Assembly (NCBI GenBank): GCA_002384765.1
Contig: DGBM01000170.1
Coordinates: 1 to 5,016, forward strand
From: Demequinaceae bacterium UBA4004
Lineage (GTDB): Bacteria > Actinomycetota > Actinomycetes > Actinomycetales > Demequinaceae
DNA length: 5,016 bases
Direction of reading: 5' to 3'
Positions 1-5,016 of this stretch are shown piece by piece. The translations under genes were made by a program, and so were the position numbers. Below the pieces are notes generated by a model, which saw only the letters and a program-made list of their open reading frames with translations, was not told the origin of the DNA and ran no database searches. Position 1 is the first letter of the stretch. Each line of letters begins with the position of its first letter.

Positions 1-219
1 GAGCACGGCAGTCGCGCGCACTACATGGTCTCCGTCGCGTTCCACGTGGGCGCACTCGCGGGCGCCGTCGCGGTGAACGCCTGGCTGGCGTTGCCGTTTG
101 CCTGGTTCCTGGCGCGTGCCGCGCTGCTTCCGACATGGCACCTCAAGGTTCCGGCGGTGGGCGCCATCGAGGTCGTCAACTCATTGCTGCTGCTCGGATT
201 CCTGATCGCCCTGTTCTAG
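1..219 (+). CDS. C-terminal part of a multi-spanning membrane protein, YwiC-like
   Basis: The reading frame is open from base 1 to a TAG stop at 217-219, giving the last 72 residues of a protein whose start lies outside the window. The fragment is very hydrophobic, with about three membrane segments (near residues 10-27, 28-43 and 53-72 of the fragment). They are separated by short basic stretches such as LPTWHLKVP. The order of a basic stretch before a His-containing helix, an LAR-type helix end, then a G-x-x-E-x-x-x-S-containing last helix recalls the C-terminus of YwiC-like family proteins, which are common in actinobacteria and have no established function. That match is from memory of the family, not a search. 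The internal ATG at 25 is not a credible start because the frame continues upstream of it. The gene converges on htpX. Confidence 0.6.
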   Translation, partial: EHGSRAHYMVSVAFHVGALAGAVAVNAWLALPFAWFLARAALLPTWHLKVPAVGAIEVVNSLLLLGFLIALF

Positions 220-220
220 A

Positions 221-236
221 CCGGGCGCACTCCCGG
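221..236. terminator. Short GC hairpin between convergent genes
   Basis: Five perfect base pairs (CCGGG at 221-225 with CCCGG at 232-236) close a 6-nt loop inside the 20-nt gap between the stop codons of the membrane protein gene and htpX. Its place between two convergent genes fits a bidirectional terminator. The stem is short and there is no T-tract on either strand, so this is only a candidate. Confidence 0.35.
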
Positions 237-239
237 GGA

Positions 240-1118
240 CTAGTTCAGAAAGCCCCGGTGCGCGTTCATCTCCTCCAGCCGGGCAATGCGCTCGTCCATC
301 GGCGGGTGGGTGGAGAACATGCGCGCGAGGCCGACCCCCTTGAAGGGGTTGGCGATGAACATGTGGCTGACGTTTTCCAGTTGCGGGGTCTGCTGGAGCG
401 GGCGCGCCGCAACCCCGGATTCGAGCTTGCGCAGCGCCGACGCGAGCGCCGCGGGGTCGCCGGTGAGCTTGGCGCCGTCCTCGTCGGCGTCGTACTCACG
501 GGTGCGTGAGATCGACATGCGGATCATGGTGGCGGCCAGCGGCGCCAGGATCAGCATGGCCAGCAGTCCGACGATGCCGAGCGGGTTGTCGCGGCTGTTG
601 CGCCCGCCGCCAAACCACATCGCCATGGTCGCCACGGACGTGACAATGCCCGCGATGGCGGCGGCCACGGATCCGATCAGGATGTCGCGGTTGTAGACGT
701 GCATGAGCTCGTGGCCGAGCACGCCGCGCAGCTCCCGCTCGTTGAGTAGCTCCAGGATGCCCTCGGTGCAGCACACAGCGGCGTTGGAGGGATTGCGGCC
801 CGTCGCAAAGGCGTTGGGGGCGGCGGTGGGCGACACGTAGAGCTGAGGCATCGGCTGGTTGGCGTCCCGCGACAGATCGCGCACGATGCGATACATCGTG
901 GGCTGCTCGACCTCGGTGACGGGGCGCGCCTGCATGGCTCGAATGGCGAGTGTGGCGGAATTCCAGTACCCGATGAAGGTGCTGATCACGCCGAATGCCG
1001 CAAACAGCCACAGGTAACTGCCTCCGGCAATGAAACTTCCCAGGCCCAGCAGTACGGCCCAGAGCAACACAAAAAGCCCCAGCGTCTTGGCGCCGTTGAA
1101 GTAGCGTCGGGTGGTCAC
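240..1118 (-). CDS. htpX: HtpX-type membrane zinc metalloprotease (M48B)
   Basis: A 292-residue protein, the usual size for HtpX, which is an inner-membrane endopeptidase that degrades damaged or misfolded membrane proteins. Two membrane helices lie near residues 12-32 and 35-52. The zinc site is HELMH at 136-140 (ligands H136 and H140, catalytic E137), with the third ligand E208 in SRTREYDAD. Two further hydrophobic segments (about 146-168 and 179-200) lie between these. The conserved PNAFATGRNP (101-110), NERELRGVLGHE and STHPP (269-273) signatures are all present, so the protease looks intact. I chose the GTG at 1118 because the protein then begins VTTRRYFNGAKT, as HtpX proteins do, and AGGAGG lies 5 nt upstream. 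The frame stays open for another 92 codons but that extension is Arg-rich and does not look like protein. It is in tandem with fprA, 152 nt downstream of it, with its own candidate stress promoter. Confidence 0.95.
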   Translation of the reverse strand: MTTRRYFNGAKTLGLFVLLWAVLLGLGSFIAGGSYLWLFAAFGVISTFIGYWNSATLAIRAMQARPVTEVEQPTMYRIVRDLSRDANQPMPQLYVSPTAAPNAFATGRNPSNAAVCCTEGILELLNERELRGVLGHELMHVYNRDILIGSVAAAIAGIVTSVATMAMWFGGGRNSRDNPLGIVGLLAMLILAPLAATMIRMSISRTREYDADEDGAKLTGDPAALASALRKLESGVAARPLQQTPQLENVSHMFIANPFKGVGLARMFSTHPPMDERIARLEEMNAHRGFLN

Positions 1119-1123
1119 GTGAT

Positions 1124-1129
1124 CCTCCT
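1124..1129 (-). promoter_or_regulatory. Ribosome binding site of htpX
   Basis: On the minus strand AGGAGG is followed by ATCAC and then GTG at 1118. This perfect Shine-Dalgarno with a 5-nt spacer fixes the htpX start and excludes the longer reading frame. Confidence 0.85.
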
Positions 1130-1141
1130 GTTCGACGTAAG

Positions 1142-1167
1142 AACGGGTGACCCACTGTGCGCGTTCC
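1142..1167 (-). promoter_or_regulatory. Candidate ECF-sigma promoter of htpX (GGAAC-N17-CGTT)
   Basis: Reading the minus strand, GGAAC (1167-1163) is followed after exactly 17 nt by CGTT (1145-1142). This matches the GGAAC / cGTT form used by actinobacterial ECF sigma factors of the SigE/SigH/SigR group. A transcript start 6-10 nt further on would leave an untranslated leader of about 15-18 nt carrying the AGGAGG of htpX, so promoter, RBS and start codon line up. From memory, htpX of Mycobacterium tuberculosis belongs to an ECF-controlled envelope stress regulon, which agrees with this. The match rests on motif and spacing only. Confidence 0.5.
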
Positions 1168-1270
1168 AGAATGTCCGGGACGTGCGCTGGACGCGTGGCG
1201 GCACGCCCGCCTCGCGGCGCCCGCGATCCCCAGTCTCGCGACGTGGAAGACGGAGGCGGAGGACTGAGAA

Positions 1271-2644
1271 TTACTCTTTGCGGCGCAGTGCGACGTCCGT
1301 CATCTCTTCGCGCGGAACCACCTTGAGGCGCTCCCGACCGTCGGCCTCGCCGGTCGCGCGCTCGTGAGCGTCGAGCACCTCCCAGTCCTTCCACTGGACC
1401 ACGGGCACGCCGCGACGCTTCAGAAGCGACAACACGTTGTCAGGGCTGAGCTGCTGGGGTCCCGCCTCGGTCTGCGCGAACAGCCGGTCGGCGTCCTCGA
1501 TCAGGTTTTCGATGGTCTCGGCCGCGTCGGACTTGGTGGAGCCGATGAGGCCCACCGGGCCGCGCTTGATCCAGCCGGTCGTGTAGTAGCCGGGCAGCAC
1601 GTCGCCGCCGTCCACCACTCGACCGCCGACGTTGGCGATGGTGCCCTTCGACGCGTCGAAAGGAATCCCGTCGATGGGCGTGCCGTAGTAGCCGACCGCG
1701 CGGTAGACGGCCTGCACGGGGTAGTCGATGAATTCGCCGGTCCCCTTGACGTTGCAGTCGCCCGTGAGCGCGGTGCGCTCAACACGGACGCCCGTCACCT
1801 TCCCGTCCTTGCCCAACACCTCGTGGGGCGCCTGCAGGAAGTGCAGGTGTATCCGTCGCGACGCACCGGTGGGCTCACGCAGGGTCCAGTCGGTCAGCGT
1901 CTTGACCACCTGCTTGGTCTGGTGGTGCCCCTCGACGGCCGCCATCGAACCCTCGTCAAAGTCGTAGTCCTCGGGGTACACGATGACGTCCACATCCGGA
2001 ACCTGACCGAGTTCTCGCAACTCCAGCGGAGTGAACTTGACCTGCGCTGGACCGCGGCGACCGAACAGGTGCACATCCGTCACCGGGGACGCCTCAAGGC
2101 CCTCCATGACGTTGGCCGGAATGTCCGTGGATGCCAGGTCTTTGGGTTGCTTGGACAGGATGCGGGCAACGTCGAGAGCGACGTTGCCCACCCCGAAAAC
2201 GGCGACCTCTTTGGCGTTCAGCGGAAACGTGCGCGGGACGTCCGGGTGGCCGTCATACCAGTTCACCAGCTCGGCGGCTCCGTACGATCCATCCAGGTCA
2301 ATACCAGGAATGTTGAGGTCGGCGTCCTTGAACGAACCGGTCGCGAAGATGACCGCGTCGTAGTGCTCACGAAGGTCCTGCAGCGTGAGGTCGGTGCCGA
2401 TGTTGACGTTGGCCAACAGCCGGATGTCGCCACGGCCAAGAACGTTCGCGAGCGCCACGACGATCTGCTTGATGCGGGGGTGGTCGGGCGCCACCCCGTA
2501 GCGCACCAGGCCGAACGGAGTCGGCAACCGCTCGATGATGTCGATCGACGCGGGAAGGCTTGCTCTGCTGAGGATGTCGGCCGCGTAGGTGCCGGCGGGC
2601 CCGGCACCAATCACGGCGACACGTAGCGGTCGTTCGGTAGTCAC
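1271..2644 (-). CDS. fprA: Ferredoxin/adrenodoxin-type NADP+ reductase, FprA family
   Basis: A 457-residue cytoplasmic flavoprotein, almost the same length as mycobacterial FprA (456). It moves electrons between NADPH and ferredoxin through FAD. The N-terminal FAD-binding Rossmann motif is VIGAGPAG (11-18). It is followed by the family signature PTPFGLVRYGVAPDHP (41-56), the NADP(H)-binding GVGNVALDVAR (151-161) and FGRRGP (194-199). The C-terminal FAD region GWIKRGPVGLIGSTKSDA (357-374) ends the core. All are intact. I chose the GTG at 2644 because AAGGA lies 8 nt upstream and the protein then starts a few residues before the FAD motif, as in FprA. The ATG at 2662 and the ATG at 2749 have no RBS. 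Actinobacterial reductases of this type can feed ferredoxin-dependent sulfite reductase (Corynebacterium glutamicum has fpr2 in its cys cluster). The nearby sulfur locus on the other strand makes that role possible but not proven. Confidence 0.95.
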   Translation of the reverse strand: MTTERPLRVAVIGAGPAGTYAADILSRASLPASIDIIERLPTPFGLVRYGVAPDHPRIKQIVVALANVLGRGDIRLLANVNIGTDLTLQDLREHYDAVIFATGSFKDADLNIPGIDLDGSYGAAELVNWYDGHPDVPRTFPLNAKEVAVFGVGNVALDVARILSKQPKDLASTDIPANVMEGLEASPVTDVHLFGRRGPAQVKFTPLELRELGQVPDVDVIVYPEDYDFDEGSMAAVEGHHQTKQVVKTLTDWTLREPTGASRRIHLHFLQAPHEVLGKDGKVTGVRVERTALTGDCNVKGTGEFIDYPVQAVYRAVGYYGTPIDGIPFDASKGTIANVGGRVVDGGDVLPGYYTTGWIKRGPVGLIGSTKSDAAETIENLIEDADRLFAQTEAGPQQLSPDNVLSLLKRRGVPVVQWKDWEVLDAHERATGEADGRERLKVVPREEMTDVALRRKE

Positions 2645-2652
2645 GATGAGAT

Positions 2653-2657
2653 TCCTT
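2653..2657 (-). promoter_or_regulatory. Ribosome binding site of fprA
   Basis: AAGGA on the minus strand stands 8 nt before the GTG at 2644. It lies inside the frame that would be translated from the ATG at 2662, which itself is preceded by CACATCTCCC with no purine-rich stretch. This decides for the GTG start. Confidence 0.6.
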
Positions 2658-2705
2658 GGCATGGGAGATGTGGGGCCCAGACGGCGTCCAGGGCGAACGG
2701 CACAG

Positions 2706-2711
2706 AGTATA
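2706..2711 (-). promoter_or_regulatory. Possible -10 box of the fprA promoter
   Basis: The minus strand reads TATACT here, a good match to the housekeeping TATAAT box. A transcript starting about 7 nt on (near 2699) would have a leader of about 55 nt to the GTG at 2644 and would exclude the far-upstream ATG at 2749. No convincing -35 hexamer is seen 16-18 nt upstream (the bases there are GTGGGC-like), so support is limited. Confidence 0.35.
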
Positions 2712-2878
2712 GACGCCCCAAACTCAACGCCCACGACCTCGTGCGCCATTCCTGCGTGGCCTCGGCGGCGTTACTGCGGCGCGCGGTGGCCGTTGCCCCA
2801 CGTGAATCTTCGCTGAATTTGCGGTGACGATGTGTGGCCCCGGAATGATTGGACGCCATCAACCGTCAACCTAGATAT

Positions 2879-3937
2879 ATGGACATTGCACACCTGACCA
2901 CGCGGCCCAAGCCGGGCCCCGGACCGGCGCGCGTCGGGGACGACCGCCACCTGGAGCGCGCGGACCTGTTGTTGCCTCAGGAGTACATCGCCGACGCCAC
3001 CCAACGCATTCATGACGCCAAGCGGCGGGTTCGGGTCATCGCGCTCACCATTGCCGACGAGGCCGAGACCGAAGGCCTGCTGGACGCCTTGGTGGCGGCC
3101 GCGCACCGGGGCGTGGATGTCCACGTGGCCGCCGACACCTTCACGTACGCCGATGCCGCCGGGCGCTTTGTGCCGAAGCGTTACCTGACCAAGCGGCGGC
3201 GCGCCTCGATGGCTATGGCGACGGAGTTGACCGATGCGGGGGCAACGTTCGACTGGTTGGGTCAAGAGGGAGGCTTACCGTGGCGCGGGCGAACGCACAC
3301 CAAGTTCTGCGTGGTTGACGACACGGTCTACAGCTTTGGCGGGGTCAACCTCGACGATCGCGGTGCGACCAACGGCGACTACATGCTGCGGATCACCGAC
3401 CACCGCCTGGCCGAGGACCTGGTGCGCGTCTACGCACGCACCCGCCACGCCAACTCCTTCTTCTCGGGCTTCCGCTCGTCCGCTCTCACGTATGGCAAGG
3501 ATCAGGTGCTGGTCGATGGCGGGATTCCAGGCGACTCGATCATCTACCGCCGGGCTGTCAAGTTCGCGCGCAAGTCCAAGCGCGTCGTGCTGGTCTCCCA
3601 GTACTGCCCCACGGGAGAGCTGGGCAAGATCGTCGCGTCCAAGCACCACGAGATGTGGTTCAACCCGCCGCGCAACGCGAGCCTTTTCAACCGCCTCCTG
3701 ATCGCCGTGTCGATGGCGTTCACGCGCCACCACACGCTGTACACCAAGCGCCAGTACCTGCACGCCAAGGTGATGGTGTTCTACCTGAGGTCCGGCAAGC
3801 GCGTCGCCATCACTGGTTCGCACAACTTTGTGCGCGGCGGCGTCACGCTCGGCACCCGGGAGATCGCGCTGCAGACCAGGAACCCGCTGCTCATCGACGA
3901 GATTGAGAAGTTCATCGAGGAACGGGTGCGGCACTGA
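2879..3937 (+). CDS. Phospholipase D-superfamily protein (cardiolipin synthase-like)
   Basis: From the ATG at 2879 this is a 352-residue protein with the two-lobed phospholipase D fold. Lobe 1 ends in the HKD motif HTKFCVVDD (H140, K142, D147) followed by FGGVNL. Lobe 2 has LHAKVMVFY (H295, K297) followed by TGSHNF (312-317). The residue in the Asp position of the second motif is Tyr302, so that motif is not canonical. Family members hydrolyse or exchange phosphodiester bonds by a phospho-histidine intermediate, most often in phospholipid synthesis such as cardiolipin, sometimes on nucleic acid. The substrate here cannot be told. No signal peptide or clear membrane anchor is visible, and the protein is rich in Lys and Arg near both motifs. 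The start is uncertain: neither this ATG nor the in-frame TTG at 2849 has a good RBS. The gene stands alone, divergent from fprA and closed by a hairpin just after its stop. Confidence 0.85.
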   Translation: MDIAHLTTRPKPGPGPARVGDDRHLERADLLLPQEYIADATQRIHDAKRRVRVIALTIADEAETEGLLDALVAAAHRGVDVHVAADTFTYADAAGRFVPKRYLTKRRRASMAMATELTDAGATFDWLGQEGGLPWRGRTHTKFCVVDDTVYSFGGVNLDDRGATNGDYMLRITDHRLAEDLVRVYARTRHANSFFSGFRSSALTYGKDQVLVDGGIPGDSIIYRRAVKFARKSKRVVLVSQYCPTGELGKIVASKHHEMWFNPPRNASLFNRLLIAVSMAFTRHHTLYTKRQYLHAKVMVFYLRSGKRVAITGSHNFVRGGVTLGTREIALQTRNPLLIDEIEKFIEERVRH

Positions 3938-3961
3938 GCGCATACCTGGTGAGGTATGTGC
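3938..3961 (+). terminator. Strong hairpin directly after the PLD-family gene
   Basis: Bases 3938-3947 pair with 3952-3961 over ten consecutive positions, one of them a G-T wobble, around a GGTG loop. The hairpin starts on the first base after the TGA stop. No T-tract follows (CTTCGTCCCC), which is common for actinobacterial terminators. It separates this gene from the sulfur locus. Confidence 0.65.
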
Positions 3962-4004
3962 CTTCGTCCCCGGAGTGAAGTCCGCCGCGCCGACCGTCCG
4001 CCTA

Positions 4005-4016
4005 GGACCTCGGTCC
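4005..4016. promoter_or_regulatory. Small palindrome GGACC-TC-GGTCC, possible operator
   Basis: Two perfect 5-bp arms around a 2-nt centre lie 19-30 nt before the putative leader ATG at 4035, close to where RNA polymerase would bind if the leader is transcribed from its own start codon. The position suits a regulator site, but the palindrome is short and does not match an operator I recognise. Confidence 0.25.
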
Positions 4017-4034
4017 CGTGCCACACTCTCCGCC

Positions 4035-4103
4035 ATGGCCCTCCAGTGCATCCGCTCGCGCTCCATGCGCGCGATGCGCTGTGCCGTGTGGCTGCCGGCT
4101 TAG
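4035..4103 (+). CDS. Putative 22-residue leader peptide with two Cys codons
   Basis: ATG at 4035 to TAG at 4101 encodes a 22-residue basic peptide ending MRAMRCAVWLPA, with Cys at codon 5 (TGC, 4047) and codon 16 (TGT, 4080). There is no Shine-Dalgarno before it. The bases CACACT (4022-4027) end 7 nt before the ATG, so leaderless transcription from the A of the ATG is possible, as is frequent in actinobacteria. Cys-containing short upstream reading frames before sulfate-assimilation genes are known in mycobacteria and streptomycetes, where they act as cysteine-responsive attenuators. The stop codon ends one base before the first of three consecutive hairpins ahead of the reductase start. Translation is not shown. 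Two Cys codons are few for an attenuator, and a chance ORF remains possible. Confidence 0.4.
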   Translation: MALQCIRSRSMRAMRCAVWLPA

Positions 4104-4104
4104 C

Positions 4105-4170
4105 CGCCCAGACACAGACCCCCTGCAGCCCTGGGCGCTCGGCCTTCCGAGCGTTGCTGAAGCACGCTCG
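4105..4170 (+). promoter_or_regulatory. Possible attenuator: three linked hairpins, two mutually exclusive
   Basis: Stem A pairs 4105-4111 with 4131-4137 (7 bp, 19-nt loop). Stem B pairs 4136-4142 with 4147-4153 (7 bp, CCTT loop). Stem C pairs 4148-4153 with 4165-4170 and, past one bulged T, 4155-4157 with 4162-4164 around a TGAA loop. B and C use the same bases (4148-4153) and cannot coexist, and A and B compete for 4136-4137. This is the geometry of a terminator/antiterminator switch placed between a short Cys-containing ORF and a sulfite reductase start. No T-tract follows B or C. GC-rich DNA readily yields chance stems, so this is an inference from pairing alone. Confidence 0.4.
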
Positions 4171-4194
4171 CGGACGAGTTCCCGGTTTTCCCAC

Positions 4195-4199
4195 GAGGA
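4195..4199 (+). promoter_or_regulatory. Ribosome binding site of the reductase pseudogene
   Basis: GAGGA ends 6 nt before the GTG at 4206. It is still intact although the reading frame behind it is broken. Confidence 0.6.
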
Positions 4200-4205
4200 C
4201 GATCG

Positions 4206-4915
4206 GTGAGCACCACCACCGACACGCACGATGCCGACGAACGCCGCCAGCGACGCGACGAGGCGCGCCTCATTCGCACTCGCGAGGCTTCGGCGCGCAA
4301 GGACACCGCTTCCAAGGACGGACAGTGGGCGGCGGGTGACCGCACCCACTCAACCCGAAGGAGGAGTTCACGTCGGTCTCCGACCCGCTCGACGTGCGCC
4401 ACCGCATCGAGACGCTGTACTCCAAGTGGGGCTTCTGGTCGATCCCGCCGAGCGACCTTCGCGGCCGCGTGCGCTGGTGGGGTCTGTACACCTAGCGCCG
4501 CCCCGGCACCGAGTACTGCAAGCTCGCGATCGTGGAGACCAAGGCGACCGCTCGCGAGGTCGTCAAGACGCTCGACCGGGCCTTCCCCGACCTCGACACC
4601 CCCATCTCGGTCCACGACAACGGCTACCCCAATTCGTGCGCCCGCATCCAAGTCGCCGACATCAGACTCAACGGCCAACTGGTGCTGGACGACGAGACGG
4701 GTGAGCAAGTGCCCGGCTTCCAGGTGCACCTGGGCGGGCGGCCCGGTCGCGGCGAGGACAACGACTTTGGCCGCAAGTTGCGCGGCCACAAGGTCAAGGC
4801 CGACGGGATGCCGGAGTACATCGAGCGAGTGACCCGGAACTACCTGGAGACCCGACAGCAGGACGAGGCTTTCTCCGAGTGGGCCCTCCGCGGGGATGAG
4901 GAGGCGCTGCGGTGA
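4206..4915 (+). pseudogene. sirA: Broken ferredoxin-dependent sulfite/nitrite reductase (SirA/NirA type)
   Basis: An intact gene would encode a siroheme/[4Fe-4S] enzyme of about 550-570 residues that reduces sulfite to sulfide with ferredoxin. From the GTG at 4206 the first 48 residues include SKDGQWAAGDRTH, matching the family N-terminus. The match then moves to another frame at about 4349, where one base is missing, and continues as LNPKEEF, PLDVRHRIETLYSKWG and SDLRGRVRWWGLYT. An in-frame TAG (4493-4495) stands where homologs have Gln. Four codons on, RRPG joins straight to TEYCKLAIVETK, so most of the catalytic core (roughly 350 residues, by memory of the family) is missing. The C-terminal part runs to TGA at 4913-4915 and holds PNSCARIQ, PGFQVHLGG and GRKLRGHKV. 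Of four cluster cysteines only the second and fourth remain. Some families call this gene nirA; the cysH-like neighbour favours sulfite over nitrite. An assembly error is the main alternative. Confidence 0.88.
4898..4904 (+). promoter_or_regulatory. Ribosome binding site of the cysH-like gene
   Basis: GAGGAGG ends 7 nt before the GTG at 4912, inside the 3' end of the reductase pseudogene. It fixes the GTG rather than the in-frame ATG at 4927, which has only a weaker AAGGA 4 nt before it. Confidence 0.75.
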
Positions 4916-5016
4916 GCAAGGATGCGATGACAGGTCCCCTGACGCTTCTCAACCCCACGCAGTGGAGCGAGCAGACGGTAGCCGATGTCAACTCCCGGCG
5001 TGAAACGGCATCCGCC
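4912..5016 (+). CDS. cysH: N-terminus of probable APS/PAPS reductase (CysH), cut by the window end
   Basis: Thirty-five codons are open to the end of the window, starting at a GTG that overlaps the TGA of the reductase remnant by 4 nt (GTGA). The GAGGAGG 7 nt upstream is strong. The peptide ends SEQTVADVNSRRETASA, which resembles the start of the actinobacterial CysH N-terminal helix, where a Val-Asn-x-x-(Leu)-Glu-x-Ala-Ser-Ala pattern is usual. In actinobacteria cysH commonly follows the SirA/NirA reductase in one operon. CysH reduces activated sulfate to sulfite with thioredoxin as donor, making the substrate of the enzyme lost just upstream. None of the catalytic region is in the window, so the name rests on context plus a short N-terminal likeness. 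Confidence 0.55.
   Translation, partial: MSKDAMTGPLTLLNPTQWSEQTVADVNSRRETASA

Noticed and set aside
1119..1270. Possible small gene or hairpin between fprA and htpX
   Set aside because: Apart from the ECF-like promoter and RBS nothing there has start, RBS and coding character together, and no clear terminator stem was found after the fprA stop.
1119..1394. An upstream extension of htpX in the same frame (92 codons)
   Set aside because: The extension is Arg/Gly-rich, overlaps the end of fprA and lies upstream of the perfect RBS. HtpX proteins begin at the residues encoded from 1118.
1364..2626. A 420-codon open frame on the plus strand
   Set aside because: It lies wholly antisense to fprA, whose protein is clearly recognisable. 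High GC at third positions opens long antisense frames, and the translation has no family features.
2645..2749. Longer fprA starting at the ATG at 2749 or 2662
   Set aside because: Neither ATG has an RBS, FprA family proteins begin close to the FAD motif, and a TATACT box lies inside the longer version.
2849..2877. TTGGAC-N17-TAGATA as a housekeeping promoter for the PLD gene
   Set aside because: Spacing is ideal, but it would place the transcript start near 2884, after the ATG at 2879, and the box lacks the conserved final T. The next in-frame start candidates are TTG codons with no well-placed RBS.
3938..4205. SAM or other known riboswitch before the sulfur genes
   Set aside because: I see no SAM-I type multi-helix core or conserved riboswitch motifs. 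The region is better explained by the terminator hairpin, the short ORF and the alternative stems.
4100..4789. A 229-codon minus-strand frame across the reductase pseudogene
   Set aside because: It is a shadow of the former coding strand. The plus-strand remnants match the reductase family in two frames, while the minus frame has no recognisable features.
4532..4915. A separate 127-residue protein from the GTG at 4532
   Set aside because: There is no RBS before this GTG, and the sequence is the C-terminal piece of the reductase without its full set of cluster cysteines. It is better described as part of the pseudogene.

Overview
The window looks like chromosomal DNA of a high-GC Gram-positive bacterium (Actinomycetota). 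Codon third positions are strongly G/C. GTG starts sit behind good Shine-Dalgarno sequences. The ferredoxin-NADP+ reductase is of the mycobacterial FprA type, and a SirA/NirA-type siroheme reductase lies directly before a probable cysH, as in many actinobacteria. The genus cannot be told from this sequence.

Layout: (1) 1-219 (+) is the 3' end of a membrane protein gene that resembles the YwiC-like family. It converges on htpX across a 20-nt gap holding a small GC hairpin. (2) 240-1118 (-) is htpX, a complete membrane zinc metalloprotease, with a candidate ECF-sigma promoter (GGAAC-N17-CGTT) just upstream. (3) 1271-2644 (-) is fprA, a complete ferredoxin/adrenodoxin-NADP+ reductase. (4) 2645-2878 is a divergent intergenic region with a possible fprA -10 box. 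(5) 2879-3937 (+) is a phospholipase D-superfamily protein with two HKD-type motifs, the second lacking the canonical Asp. A strong hairpin follows its stop codon directly. (6) 3938-4205 is a gene-free leader of a sulfur-assimilation operon. It holds a 22-codon reading frame with two Cys codons and then three hairpins, two of which share bases and exclude each other, so it looks like an attenuator. (7) 4206-4915 (+) is a decayed sulfite/nitrite reductase gene. It has a one-base frameshift, an in-frame TAG, a large internal deletion, and loss of two of the four [4Fe-4S]/siroheme cysteines. (8) 4912-5016 (+) is the start of the next gene, probably cysH (APS/PAPS reductase), overlapping the pseudogene by 4 nt and with a strong ribosome binding site.

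The right half is an assimilatory sulfate reduction locus: CysH makes sulfite, SirA reduces sulfite to sulfide with electrons from ferredoxin, and an FprA-type reductase can recharge the ferredoxin from NADPH. The reductase step in this copy is destroyed while its leader, RBS and downstream neighbour are still recognisable. That suggests recent gene loss, a functional copy elsewhere, or an assembly error. I see no phage, insertion sequence, CRISPR array, tRNA or rRNA. The least ordinary parts are the broken reductase and the Cys-codon leader in front of it.
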